A stretch of DNA of 64,000 nucleotides from Fibrobacter sp. UWR2 (GTDB lineage: Bacteria > Fibrobacterota > Fibrobacteria > Fibrobacterales > Fibrobacteraceae), in NCBI RefSeq assembly GCF_002210285.1, contig NZ_MWQE01000008.1, positions 1-64,000 on the forward strand, in the 5' to 3' direction. Made by a program: the position numbers and the translations under genes. Within the stretch, counting starts at the first letter, position 1. Every line of letters begins with the position of its first letter. This document shows positions 7,453 to 15,837 of the stretch, piece after piece. The notes under the pieces were generated by a model. That model worked only from the letters and a program-made list of their open reading frames with translations. It was not told the DNA's origin and ran no database searches.

Positions 7453-8067
7453 CTAGAACAAGCGGAAAACGGCGTTCAGCGAGAATGTCATGCGCGCGTC
7501 GCAACCGCGGACCACGGCAAAATCCACCGGATAGAACTCCACTCCGAAACGCTTGCCCGAAGTGCGCCACGAAATACCGAGATTCGAGCGGAACATGAAG
7601 GATTCAAAGTAGTAGTCGTTATTGTCCTCGTCACTTACTCGCTCGTAGGCATAAATCCTGTCGCCCTTCTCATCGAATACAACTATCGGCACGAACCGAT
7701 CCCAGTAAAGGTCTTCCACCGTCCCCTCTTCCCAGTGCACCAAGAACATAAAGTTGCTAACCAGGCTAAAGTGCGTGCTGAGCGGAATATTCAGGTTGAG
7801 AAACACGCCCTCGGACAGTTCCTCGAAATTATAGTTCACGCAGTCTTCGCACATCGATAAATCCTTACCGACCTCAAGCATCGCACCGACCCCCAGATAG
7901 GGCGTTATCGGCTTCACGAGCGAGAGCGACCAGCCATACATTGTCGCCCCCTGCCAGCCACCGAGTGCGGGGCCCGTCTTGATATCGAACGTTTTCCAAG
8001 AAAAATCAGATGCGGCCGCAAACGACGCGAAAAAGACCAGAATAAAAGAAATCAGTTTCATTTTCAT
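7453..8067 (-). CDS. Small exported outer-membrane-type beta protein
   Basis: About 204 residues. The start at 8067 is chosen because AAGGAG lies 8 bases upstream and the signal peptide MKMKLISFILVFFASFAAA begins there; a longer in-frame start at 8151 adds an implausible second hydrophobic leader. The mature protein alternates hydrophobic and polar residues, has Gly/aromatic turns (GPALGGWQGATMYGWSLSL, GISWRTSGKRFGVEFYPVDF) and ends in an aromatic residue after LNAVFRLF, all common in outer-membrane beta-barrels. A Cys pair (MCEDC) could form a disulfide. Family unknown; barrel topology is inference. Confidence 0.65.
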   Translation of the reverse strand: MKMKLISFILVFFASFAAASDFSWKTFDIKTGPALGGWQGATMYGWSLSLVKPITPYLGVGAMLEVGKDLSMCEDCVNYNFEELSEGVFLNLNIPLSTHFSLVSNFMFLVHWEEGTVEDLYWDRFVPIVVFDEKGDRIYAYERVSDEDNNDYYFESFMFRSNLGISWRTSGKRFGVEFYPVDFAVVRGCDARMTFSLNAVFRLF

Positions 8068-8199
8068 GGTTATTCTCCTTTCGAGAATAAAATAGATATA
8101 CAGCGAGCCCAAAAGAAGGGGCAAATTAATGGAAAAGGTATTTTTTTTCACGATTATCAGAAAAAAGCCCGACCAATGAAACTCCCTGTTTCATATAGT

Positions 8200-8226
8200 G
8201 CAAGCCTGCATAAAATAATGTATATT
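8200..8226 (+). promoter_or_regulatory. Putative promoter matching the element at 3999-4023
   Basis: GCAAGCCTGCATAAAATAATGTATATT differs from the 3999 element by a few bases and one small insertion. TATATT as -10 would start transcription near 8234, about 10 bases before the preferred ATG at 8245. Confidence 0.45.
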
Positions 8227-8244
8227 AGCCGGCAGGTCTACAAG

Positions 8245-9216
8245 ATGATTCTCCGCAAGCCCGATTTCTACGACAAGTTCAAGTGCATCGCTTCACGGTG
8301 CACGGACACCTGCTGTGTCGGGTGGGAAATCGACGTAGACGAGGCATCGCAAGAAGCCTACCGCAAGGTCGCGGGGACATTCGGCGACAAGCTCCGCGCC
8401 AACATCGAGGATGGCCATTTCAAGCTGCTCCCCCATGACCGCTGCCCATTCCTGGACGCAAACAACCTCTGCGAAATATATGCAAACCTTGGCGAGGGCG
8501 CACTCTGCGACATCTGCCGCGAGCACCCTCGATTCGTAGAAGTGTACGGCGATATCATGGAACGTGGCCTCGGGCTCTGCTGCGAAGAGGCAGCAAGGCT
8601 TTTGCTCGAAGGCGAAGGCCCGCTCGCATTCACGACCAAGGAATGCGACGAACCCGAAGACGAAATCGACGAGGAAGACCGCGAAATCCGGGACCAGGTC
8701 CTCTGCGAGCGGGAAAAGTTTTTCACGGCGCTTGCTGACAGCACAATTCCTCTCAGCGAAAGAGTCCTGCAGGTATTCGGCTACAAGGGAGACAACGTCT
8801 TCGCACCGTTCAACGATGCAAGAGAGATATACGCACTCCTCGAGAAGACCGAAAGTTTCGGCCCCGCATGGGACGACACCCTTTCACGAATCAAGGTCCG
8901 CATCGAAACCTCTGGCAGCATAATGCAGAACGACGCATCAGCGAAAAACGCCACCGCTTTTCAGGGCGAAAGCGATTTCACGGATAACGAAAGCGCAAGG
9001 CTTCTCGCCTACCTCATCTACCGGCACTACGCCAAATGCCTTTTCGACGGACGTGAACAAGGCAAACTCCAATTTGCGCTATTCTTCTGGAACGCGGCAA
9101 GGCTATTTACCAAGGAATTTGGGGGCAAGGTAAACGCCATCAAGATGCTTTCCAGGCAACTGGAATATTCCGACGAGAATATGGAAATTCTTGAAAGTGC
9201 TCTAGACAGTCTCTAG
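8245..9216 (+). CDS. FliB-like lysine N-methylase family protein
   Basis: About 323 residues. The start at 8245 gives MILRKPDFYDKFKC, the usual beginning of FliB (flagellin lysine-N-methylase) proteins; an earlier ATG at 8176 would add 23 unrelated residues. The conserved Cys cluster C-x3-C-x3-CC (ASRCTDTCCVGWEIDV) is followed by CPFLDANNLCEIY, LCDICREHPR and LGLCCEEAARLLL, together giving the metal-binding pattern of the family. In Salmonella FliB methylates flagellin lysines. No flagellar gene is in this window and Fibrobacter is non-flagellate, so the substrate is probably another surface protein. It overlaps the convergent sensor-like gene by 4 bases. Confidence 0.8.
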   Translation: MILRKPDFYDKFKCIASRCTDTCCVGWEIDVDEASQEAYRKVAGTFGDKLRANIEDGHFKLLPHDRCPFLDANNLCEIYANLGEGALCDICREHPRFVEVYGDIMERGLGLCCEEAARLLLEGEGPLAFTTKECDEPEDEIDEEDREIRDQVLCEREKFFTALADSTIPLSERVLQVFGYKGDNVFAPFNDAREIYALLEKTESFGPAWDDTLSRIKVRIETSGSIMQNDASAKNATAFQGESDFTDNESARLLAYLIYRHYAKCLFDGREQGKLQFALFFWNAARLFTKEFGGKVNAIKMLSRQLEYSDENMEILESALDSL

Positions 9217-10202
9217 GAAATTTTCCGAAGGGTAAACACGACAGAAGAGGGCTTCCCCTGTTCATCCTTCTCCACAAGGATAAACGAGAGTTGGCACCTG
9301 CCATGCAGTTTTCCCATACATTCCCTATAGATCATGCTTTCCTTTTCAAGGCGAGCCGGAAGTGTACTCAAATCCAGGAACTCCAGCATCTGCTGTTTAT
9401 CCTCATTTTCCACAAGAGCAAATACGCCACGCTCGATATTGGCCGCCAGCCCATCCTCATCGTGAACGACATCGGACACAAAACGGTCACGCTGGACAAC
9501 CTCATAGTTCATTGTTTTGAGGTCTATCACATAGACACACTGGTACAGGGACGTAACGGCGCGAGTAACGCGATCCTTATGTTCCTCGTCCCGATACTTC
9601 TTGTCGAGAACAATGTTGCTGGTATAAATGCTCCTGAAATGGTTCGATATACGATTACACAGGTAGTAGCCAGCGACACCTATTGCAATCGATTCAATCG
9701 TATATCCGCCCATCACACCCAAGAACCATTCCAGCGGTTCGTGCAGATCGTTACGCAGACTAAACCTGAAATCGCTAACGGCAGCATTCGATACGAGAAT
9801 CATCACATAATTCATCACGACACTTATGATGTAGATTCGCCGTTCGCAATAGAACAAACTTACCATCGGCACAAGTGCATATGTGATATACACGCCCACA
9901 TGTGCAACACACATGAACATCAGCACCAGCATGAACCCGATAAGCCCCCAGAACACCGTAATCATATTCATGGGATAGTACTTGTTCAGGAACTGTTGGC
10001 CATATGACAGCAAAACAAGTATAATAGTCACACAGAGGCATGCAATGTACGATACATCGCAGTACCCCAAAAAGCGATCGAGAGCAATGGCTGGTCCAGC
10101 AAACGCGCAAAACAGAAGAATCCGCGACATGGATTCGTTCATGGAACGGCGGTTCCTGAGTAGAAAAGTTTCGTATTGGCTTTTGCGGCCTTGTTCTTCC
10201 AT
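9213..10202 (-). CDS. Membrane sensor-like protein without an output domain
   Basis: About 329 residues. Six or so hydrophobic segments occupy residues about 25-190, resembling the integral-membrane sensor part of Fibrobacter histidine kinases or diguanylate cyclases. A short linker with DKKYRDEEHKDRVTRAV leads to a PAS-like region (VYVIDLKTMNYEVVQRD...STLPARLEKESM...FILVEKDEQGKPSSVVFTL). In related signalling proteins a kinase or GGDEF domain follows, but here the frame stops directly after VVFTLRKIS. Either it is a truncated receptor or a stand-alone ligand/partner protein. The ATG at 10202 is preferred over a TTG four codons upstream. The 3' end overlaps the FliB-like gene by 4 bases. Confidence 0.6.
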   Translation of the reverse strand: MEEQGRKSQYETFLLRNRRSMNESMSRILLFCAFAGPAIALDRFLGYCDVSYIACLCVTIILVLLSYGQQFLNKYYPMNMITVFWGLIGFMLVLMFMCVAHVGVYITYALVPMVSLFYCERRIYIISVVMNYVMILVSNAAVSDFRFSLRNDLHEPLEWFLGVMGGYTIESIAIGVAGYYLCNRISNHFRSIYTSNIVLDKKYRDEEHKDRVTRAVTSLYQCVYVIDLKTMNYEVVQRDRFVSDVVHDEDGLAANIERGVFALVENEDKQQMLEFLDLSTLPARLEKESMIYRECMGKLHGRCQLSFILVEKDEQGKPSSVVFTLRKIS

Positions 10203-10324
10203 AGATATACCCAAACTTTCCCCCTAACTCCGATATAAGATAAAATAACAAAAATTGCAGCCAAATGAAATAGCCGCAACTTTATTGTAAGAATTAAGTT
10301 AGATAGAATTTGGGAAGGCTACCT

Positions 10325-10352
10325 GCCTTTGCGCTGCGTAGCAGCGCAAGGC
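10325..10352. repeat. GC-rich hairpin, copy 1
   Basis: GCCTTTGCGCTGC (10325-10337), loop GTA, then GCAGCGCAAGGC (10341-10352). It is preceded by GGCTACCT and is the sister of the hairpin at 10390-10417. It lies beyond the tex 3' end. Confidence 0.8.
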
Positions 10353-10389
10353 TTGGCTCAACTATCGTCCTTGGCGCCGTGGGCTACCT

Positions 10390-10417
10390 GCCTTGGCGCT
10401 GCTTCGCAGCGCAAGGC
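10390..10417. repeat. GC-rich hairpin, copy 2
   Basis: GCCTTGGCGCTGC (10390-10402), loop TTC, then GCAGCGCAAGGC (10406-10417). The right arm is identical to that of the 10325 hairpin and the 5' flank GGCTACCT is shared, so the two are direct copies 65 bases apart. Confidence 0.8.
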
Positions 10418-10420
10418 ACT

Positions 10421-10470
10421 GTAGATTTGCCAATGTCGGAACGCAAGCGTTCCGCCGCTGTCAAATCTAC
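10421..10470 (-). terminator. Compound stem-loop overlapping the tex stop codon
   Basis: Outer arms GTAGATTTG (10421-10429) and CAAATCTAC (10462-10470) enclose an inner perfect stem CGGAACGC/GCGTTCCG (10437-10444 and 10447-10454). The right outer arm includes the tex stop codon. A cruciform or terminator for tex is likely; it lacks a long T-run on the minus strand, so it may instead protect the mRNA 3' end. Confidence 0.5.
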
Positions 10471-12863
10471 CTGCCTTTTTTCATCTGCTTCAGGAGGGCG
10501 CTCATTTTCGGGGGCTGGGCAACCACGTTCTTCTTGGGAGCAAAACCCGGGCGGTCCTTGCCCGCAATCTTGTTCTTCAAGTCAGCGATGGTTGCGTGGC
10601 CCTGGATGCCACCCTGCGGGCGACCACCACGGTCATCACGACGGCCACCGAAGTTGCCACGCGGGCCACCAACACGCTGGCCGCGCGGGCCACTTGCGCC
10701 AGCACCTGCCACTCCGTCGGTAGATTCCTGCTTCATCGAAAGGCTGATACGCTTCTGGTTCGCATCTACGGCAACCACGCGCACCTTCACGACGTCGCCC
10801 ACAGTGAGGACTTCCTTCGCGTCGGTCACGTACTTGTCGCTGATTTCAGAAATGTGAACGAGGCCATCCTGGTGAACGCCGATATCCACAAAGGCACCGA
10901 AGTTCGCCACGTTCGTGACCACGCCTTCCATCCAGCTGCCCGTAACCAGGTCGTTGATGGTCTTGATGCGGTCGTCAAACTTCGCGTAGCGGAATTCCTT
11001 ACGCGGGTCGCGGCTCGGCTTCTGGAGTTCCTTCATGATATCGTCGAGAGTAGCCTTACCGACTTCGTCGGAGAGGAACTCATCAATCTTGATAGCCTTC
11101 ACCGCTTCGGCATTGCCCACGATTTCCTTCACGGGGACGCCGACCTTCTCGGCCATCTTTTCGACAAGCGCATAGTTTTCGGGGTGAACCGCAGAATCGT
11201 CCAGCGGGTTTTCGGCACCCGGAATGCGCATGAAGCCAGCAGCCTGTTCGAAGGCCTTCGGACCGAAGCCCTTCACCTTCTTCAGGTCTTCGCGGCTGGC
11301 AAACGCGCCGTTATCTTCGCGGTACTTCACGATAGCTTCCGAAAGCGTATTGCTGAGGCCTGCCACATGAGAGAGCAGCGGAGCGGAAGCGCTGTTCACG
11401 TCGACACCGACCATGTTCACGCAGCTTTCCACCACTTCGTCGAGGCGCTTCTTGAGTTCACGCTGGTTCACGTCGTGCTGGTACTGGCCAACACCGATGG
11501 ATTGCGGATCCACCTTCACGAGTTCGGCAAGCGGGTCCTGCAGGCGGCGGCCAATGGAAATAGCGCCGCGGGTCGTCACGTCTTCTTTCGGGAATTCCTG
11601 GATGGCAATCATGCTTGCACTGTAAACAGAAGCGCCGGCCTCGCTCACGATAACGCGCGGCGGAACCTTGCCCTTGAACTTGAGGGCCATCTCGCCACAG
11701 AAGGCGTCGGTCTCGCGGCTTGCTGTACCGTTACCGATGGCGATGAGGTCTATCTTGTACTTGTCGATAAGCTGCATCAGGTACACCGCAGCACCGGCCT
11801 TGTCGTTGTGCGGTTCGTGCGGCTTGATGATGCCGTGGTCGAGGAACTTGCCGTTCTCGTCGAGCACAGCCACCTTGCAGCCGGTACGGAAACCCGGGTC
11901 GAGCGCGAGCACGGACTTGTGGCCCGCAGGGGCAGCAAGAAGAACGTCCTGCAGGTTCTTGCTGAACACCTTGAAGGCTTCCTCTTCGGCGGCATCCTTC
12001 AACAGCAGGCGCACTTCGCTTTCCATGCTCGGCTGCAGCAGGCGTTCCCAGGCATCCTGGCACATGGCCTCCAGGTACGGAGTCCAGGTCGTCTCGCCCT
12101 TGATAATCTGGGTCTTGAGGTAGCCGACCATCTCTTCGTTCGGGACCTCGATAGTGAGGCGCAAGACCTTTTCCTTTTCGCCTCGGCGGAGCGCAAGCAT
12201 GCGGTGGCTCGGGATCTTGCTAACCGGCTCGCTGAAGTCGTAGTAGTCCTTGAACTTCGTCTCCTGCTTCTCGAAATCCTTCTTGACCTTCGAGACCATC
12301 ACGCCGGTCTTTTCCATCTTAGCACGGAGGTACTGGCGGAATTCGGTATTGTCAGCAACCTCTTCGGCAAGGATGTCGGCGGCACCCTTGAGGGCGGCCT
12401 TCGGGTCGGCAAGGCCCTTCTCCTCGGAGAGGTAGATACGGGCAATTTCTTCGGCGGTATTGCCGGTGTTTTCCTGTGCCCACATCAGGCGAGCCAGCGG
12501 TTCAAGACCGAGTTCCTTCGCGATGGTCGCGCGGGTGCGCTTCTTGGGCTTGTACGGAGCATAAATATCTTCGAGGAGGGTCTTGTCCTTGCAGGCCTCG
12601 ATCTGCGCCTTCAGTTCCGGCGTCATCTTGCCTTGTTCCTCGATGCTCTTGATAATCGTTTCCTTGCGGTCGGTCAGTTCCTGGAGGTAGTCGCGACGGT
12701 GACTGATATCGCGCAGTTCAATTTCGTTAAGGGTTCCCGTCTGGTCCTTACGGTAACGGGCGATGAAGGGGACCGTGCCCCCCTGGTCCATGAGTTCAAG
12801 CGCCTTTGCCACGCGCCATACTTCGAGTTTCAGTTCTTCGGCGATAACTGCAGAAAAATCCAT
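10467..12863 (-). CDS. tex: Tex family S1 RNA-binding transcription accessory protein
   Basis: A 798-residue Tex protein, full length for the family (about 770-800). The order is the N-terminal helical region with GGTVPFIARYRKDQTG, a helix-turn region with EDIYAPYKPKKRTRATIA, the YqgF/RuvC-like domain (SVLALDPGFRTGCKVAVLD), the HhH motifs (NTLSEAIVKYREDNGAFA, VKGFGPKAFEQAAGF), and an S1 domain (GVVTNVANFGAFVDIGVHQDG to RISLSMK). A Gly/Arg-rich tail (GPRGQRVGGPRGNFGGRR) follows, then a basic end. Tex binds nucleic acid and affects transcription; the exact role is not settled. AGGAA lies 8 bases before the ATG. Several palindromes crowd its 3' end. Confidence 0.95.
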   Translation of the reverse strand: MDFSAVIAEELKLEVWRVAKALELMDQGGTVPFIARYRKDQTGTLNEIELRDISHRRDYLQELTDRKETIIKSIEEQGKMTPELKAQIEACKDKTLLEDIYAPYKPKKRTRATIAKELGLEPLARLMWAQENTGNTAEEIARIYLSEEKGLADPKAALKGAADILAEEVADNTEFRQYLRAKMEKTGVMVSKVKKDFEKQETKFKDYYDFSEPVSKIPSHRMLALRRGEKEKVLRLTIEVPNEEMVGYLKTQIIKGETTWTPYLEAMCQDAWERLLQPSMESEVRLLLKDAAEEEAFKVFSKNLQDVLLAAPAGHKSVLALDPGFRTGCKVAVLDENGKFLDHGIIKPHEPHNDKAGAAVYLMQLIDKYKIDLIAIGNGTASRETDAFCGEMALKFKGKVPPRVIVSEAGASVYSASMIAIQEFPKEDVTTRGAISIGRRLQDPLAELVKVDPQSIGVGQYQHDVNQRELKKRLDEVVESCVNMVGVDVNSASAPLLSHVAGLSNTLSEAIVKYREDNGAFASREDLKKVKGFGPKAFEQAAGFMRIPGAENPLDDSAVHPENYALVEKMAEKVGVPVKEIVGNAEAVKAIKIDEFLSDEVGKATLDDIMKELQKPSRDPRKEFRYAKFDDRIKTINDLVTGSWMEGVVTNVANFGAFVDIGVHQDGLVHISEISDKYVTDAKEVLTVGDVVKVRVVAVDANQKRISLSMKQESTDGVAGAGASGPRGQRVGGPRGNFGGRRDDRGGRPQGGIQGHATIADLKNKIAGKDRPGFAPKKNVVAQPPKMSALLKQMKKGR

Positions 12864-13171
12864 CTGATATTCCTACTTGTATAATCCGTTTCCGGATTTT
12901 AGGGTCATAAATGCCCTGGGTTGACACAAGCGGGCCCCGTGGTTGCCCGCACCCCCGTTCGGGGGTAAGCGGAATATAGCAAAAGAAAATGTCAGTTTTG
13001 TGACATAAATCAATGATTCTAAAACGGGCCCGGAACCTAGACTGCGGCAAGACCGCCCTATTTCGTTGAAAATCAACAAGTTACGCAACGAGCCGTATTT
13101 TTAGTAGAGAGGCTTTTCCGCCCGCTCCAAAAAAAACATATTTTAAAAGAAAGGTGTTTACGGAGGATGTG
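12864..13171. other. 308-base intergenic region with hairpins, no gene seen
   Basis: This divergent region between tex and a lipoprotein gene holds no convincing ORF. It contains a GC-rich hairpin CACCCCCGTTCGGGGGT (about 12950-12966), a palindrome GTTGAAAATCAAC (about 13064-13076), a small GCGG/CCGC hairpin near 13043-13054, and a TGTGA-N6-TCAAT sequence (12999-13014) that weakly resembles a CRP-type operator. A structured RNA could be encoded, but I recognise none (not tmRNA, SRP RNA or a tRNA). Confidence 0.4.
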
Positions 13172-13519
13172 ATGAGAAAAATACTTACCATTGCCGCATG
13201 CGCGTTCCTTGCAGGCTGCCTTGAACCCGAAACAAAAAAATCGCAGTCCATCTTTGATACCGACCTCGACTGGACCCGTGTAAAGTCCGTCAAGATCTTC
13301 CCCCTGGATCAAAAGAACACCGAAATTGACCGGTTTGGCGAGAGCACTGCAAGCGAAATCGACAGGGCACTCGGCGAAGGAATGCTGCACTGGATTACGG
13401 ACTCGGTCTTTGTCCACGAATCCGCCAACCAGCTATTCGTCAAGGAATTCAAGCGCGACGAGCCCCGTCTCCACGAATTCCCGCGAGACAAGTTCATCTT
13501 TGAATTCATTCAGAAATAG
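13172..13519 (+). CDS. Small lipoprotein of unknown function
   Basis: A 115-residue lipoprotein. The start at 13172 is fixed by GGAGG 5 bases upstream and by the signal peptide MRKILTIAACAFLAGC with lipobox LAGC (Cys16). The mature part is charged and has no domain I recognise. The residue after Cys is Leu rather than Asp, which in Enterobacteria would mean outer-membrane sorting; whether the rule holds here is unknown. Its 3' end overlaps the convergent acyltransferase gene by 10 bases. Confidence 0.7.
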   Translation: MRKILTIAACAFLAGCLEPETKKSQSIFDTDLDWTRVKSVKIFPLDQKNTEIDRFGESTASEIDRALGEGMLHWITDSVFVHESANQLFVKEFKRDEPRLHEFPRDKFIFEFIQK

Positions 13520-14376
13520 ATTTCGGGATTTTCAGAATAGAAACGCCGATGCGTGAAGCCGTACCACAGGGACGGGTTTTCCTTTATGCGCGTTTCGAGC
13601 CAGCAGTTGTAGGAATCGATTACCGGCGAGGGCGAGTTCTCGTTTGTCCGGAATTCCAGTTCCTCGGCATGGAGAATGCGACAGTTGCAAGATTCCTCGA
13701 GCCAGCACACATAAACAGGCGTCCCGGGGCGGTGCCGGAGCAAGAAATCCGGTAGCGGGTTCATGTTCGCGCTTTGCCCGAGAAACGCTCCCGGAAGAGC
13801 GCTCGTGATGCGGCTATCCTGGTCGGCAAGCAGGCAAAAAAGTTTACCCTCATCAAGCAGACGAACAAACTCCCGCGGAGTACGTGCGTCTATGCCGTAG
13901 GGACGACCGTCGACAGAGCGAATCCTGCAATCCAGGATACGGTTGAGCCATGCAGGCCTCACTGGGATGTAGCTTGCAACCAGCGGAATGCCGAGGCGAC
14001 AGAGCCACGGACCAATCGCCTCGTAGTTCCCGAAATGCGCCGTAAGGAATAAGCCTCCCCTGCGCATCTTTTCGAGAACAGGTGCAGAACCATCTGCAAG
14101 GCAGAAATCCTGACCGCCCAGCCTGCAGGGGTATACTGCGGTATCAGCGGGCAATTTCTTGTATATTCCGAAACAGAAGAACAATTCACCCACATGCCTA
14201 GACAGATTGCAGAGCAGCCGGCGATACAGGCGCGGCAAATCGACTGGTTGCACCGAAGCGAGCGATACGTGGAGCAAGTTCGCAAAAACAGCCTTGCGCT
14301 TCCAGCCCGAAATGCGGAGCACGGCATAGATTACCAAACTAAATAGCGACGCCAAAAATTTATTTATTACGAACAT
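13510..14376 (-). CDS. LpxL/HtrB-type lipid A acyltransferase
   Basis: A 288-residue member of the lysophospholipid/lipid A acyltransferase family acting at the inner membrane. An N-terminal hydrophobic helix (about residues 5-22) is followed by the catalytic HX4E motif HFGNYE, the LLADQD segment and a final TRIKENPSLWYGFTHRRF, which resembles the usual P-x-x-W-x-W-x-H-R-R ending with Y-G-F-T replacing part of it. It is predicted to add a secondary acyl chain to a lipid A precursor. The region before the ATG has TATATTG 8 bases upstream. Convergent with the preceding lipoprotein and divergent from nhaA. Confidence 0.85.
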   Translation of the reverse strand: MFVINKFLASLFSLVIYAVLRISGWKRKAVFANLLHVSLASVQPVDLPRLYRRLLCNLSRHVGELFFCFGIYKKLPADTAVYPCRLGGQDFCLADGSAPVLEKMRRGGLFLTAHFGNYEAIGPWLCRLGIPLVASYIPVRPAWLNRILDCRIRSVDGRPYGIDARTPREFVRLLDEGKLFCLLADQDSRITSALPGAFLGQSANMNPLPDFLLRHRPGTPVYVCWLEESCNCRILHAEELEFRTNENSPSPVIDSYNCWLETRIKENPSLWYGFTHRRFYSENPEIYF

Positions 14377-14492
14377 TGCGCATACAATATACCATTTTAA
14401 GCGTTTCTATAGCAGGCGGAGCAGTCATCAAACAAAAAAATGATTATTTTAGTAGGGAAAGGCTGAATCATCAACCCTAATGTCAGGTAGCC

Positions 14493-15833
14493 ATGTCTGC
14501 AAAAGTAACGAGTAGCGATAAAATTGAAGATCTGTTCCCGGAGACCCCCATCCGTAAAATCATCACGCCGATGGAACGGTTGATGAAGGTGGAGACCACT
14601 GGAGGCATCGTCCTTATCATCATGACGTTGGCAGCCCTCCTGTGGGCGAACCTGAGTCCGGAAACGTACCATCATTTCTGGCACATGCCGTTTGCGCTTA
14701 CGATTGGCAGTTGGGTTGGCAGTGCAGACCTGCACTGGCTCATCAACGACGCGATGATGACGGTATTCTTCTTCAATATCGGTCTCGAAGTCAAGGGCGA
14801 AATGACCTACGGCGAACTCAGGAACCCGAAGGCAGCGAGCCTCCCGGTGATTGCGGCGGCGGGCGGCATGCTCTTCCCCGCCCTCATCTACCTGTTGCTC
14901 TGCCCGCATGGTGAAAACAGCGCCGCCCATGGATGGGGCGTACCGACGGCCACCGATATCGCTTTCGTGGTGGGCTGCATGGCCATCCTTGGCAAGAAGG
15001 TGCCGCATGCACTCCGCGTGATGATTTTGACTCTCGCCATCGCAGACGATATCGGCGCGATTCTCGTTATTGCCATCGGTTACCCGAGCGGTGACGGCAT
15101 CAACTTTGCCGCTCTCGGGACCGGTTTTGCCCTGCTCATCCTCATCAACGTTCTCTTCCGTATCGGCGTACGCAACCTGCTCCTGCACGGCCTGATCGGC
15201 GTCTCGGTATGGGCGTTCTTCGTAAAGAGCGGCGTCCACCCGACAATCGCCGGCGTGCTGCTCGGGCTCTCCGTTCCGGCAAAGCCGGTCCTCGCAAAGG
15301 GCAGGCTCGCCCACTTTGCAGGCAGCGTAGGCGGAGCCCTTTCGGGCGAAGCGAAGGACCGCAACGAGCAATACGAGGTGTTCACGCTCCTCAAGCGCGG
15401 TGCACGCGAAAGTATCTCGATGCAGGAACGCTTCTTCAAGCCCCTCGTCCCGTGGGTGAACTTCTTCATCATGCCGCTGTTCGCACTCAGCAACGCGGGC
15501 GTCGAAATCAAGCTCGGCGGCGTGGAAGTCCCGGTAATGGGAGCAGTCGCACTCGCCCTCATCCTGGGCAAGCCCATCGGCATATTCCTGTTCAGCCTGC
15601 TCGCCGTCAAGATTGGCGTGTCGGTCAAGCCCAGCTACAGCTGGAAGGTCCTGTGGGGCGGCGGTATGCTCGCCGGTATCGGATTCACGATGGCCCTGTT
15701 TGTCGCAAACCTCGCATTCGACGTAGGCGACCGCCAGGACTCCGCAAAGCTCGGCATCTTGCTCGGCAGCTTCTGTGCGGCGATTCTCGGCACCATCTAC
15801 ATGAGCATCGTGTCGAAAGTAAAGCACGAGTAG
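14493..15833 (+). CDS. nhaA: Na+/H+ antiporter NhaA
   Basis: A 446-residue inner-membrane antiporter with about 12 predicted helices. The family motifs are intact: FFFNIGLEVKGE, TATDIAF with Asp155, and ADDIGA with Asp185 and Asp186. These three aspartates correspond to the Na+/Li+/H+ site region of NhaA. It exchanges external protons for internal Na+, supporting Na+ and pH homeostasis. A hydrophilic loop of about 40 residues (GSVGGALSGEAKDRNEQ...) between helices is longer than in E. coli. The GIY-YIG gene begins 4 bases after the stop and is probably co-transcribed. Confidence 0.95.
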   Translation: MSAKVTSSDKIEDLFPETPIRKIITPMERLMKVETTGGIVLIIMTLAALLWANLSPETYHHFWHMPFALTIGSWVGSADLHWLINDAMMTVFFFNIGLEVKGEMTYGELRNPKAASLPVIAAAGGMLFPALIYLLLCPHGENSAAHGWGVPTATDIAFVVGCMAILGKKVPHALRVMILTLAIADDIGAILVIAIGYPSGDGINFAALGTGFALLILINVLFRIGVRNLLLHGLIGVSVWAFFVKSGVHPTIAGVLLGLSVPAKPVLAKGRLAHFAGSVGGALSGEAKDRNEQYEVFTLLKRGARESISMQERFFKPLVPWVNFFIMPLFALSNAGVEIKLGGVEVPVMGAVALALILGKPIGIFLFSLLAVKIGVSVKPSYSWKVLWGGGMLAGIGFTMALFVANLAFDVGDRQDSAKLGILLGSFCAAILGTIYMSIVSKVKHE

Positions 15834-15837
15834 GACA

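Noticed and set aside
10596-12884. 762-codon plus-strand ORF opposite tex
   Set aside because: Tex is unmistakable on the minus strand; the antisense frame has no recognisable motif.
12999-13014. CRP/FNR operator
   Set aside because: TGTGA-N6-TCAAT matches only about 8 of 10 consensus bases and is a single site; kept only as a note.
12864-13171. tmRNA, SRP RNA or RNase P RNA
   Set aside because: No SRP GGTCAGGTCCGGAAGG-like core, no tmRNA tRNA-like ends and no RNase P core were found.
14397-15827. Long minus-strand ORF (476 codons) opposite nhaA
   Set aside because: NhaA on the plus strand has all family motifs; the reverse frame is rich in Glu/His/Arg with no domain, a typical mirror of high-GC codons.
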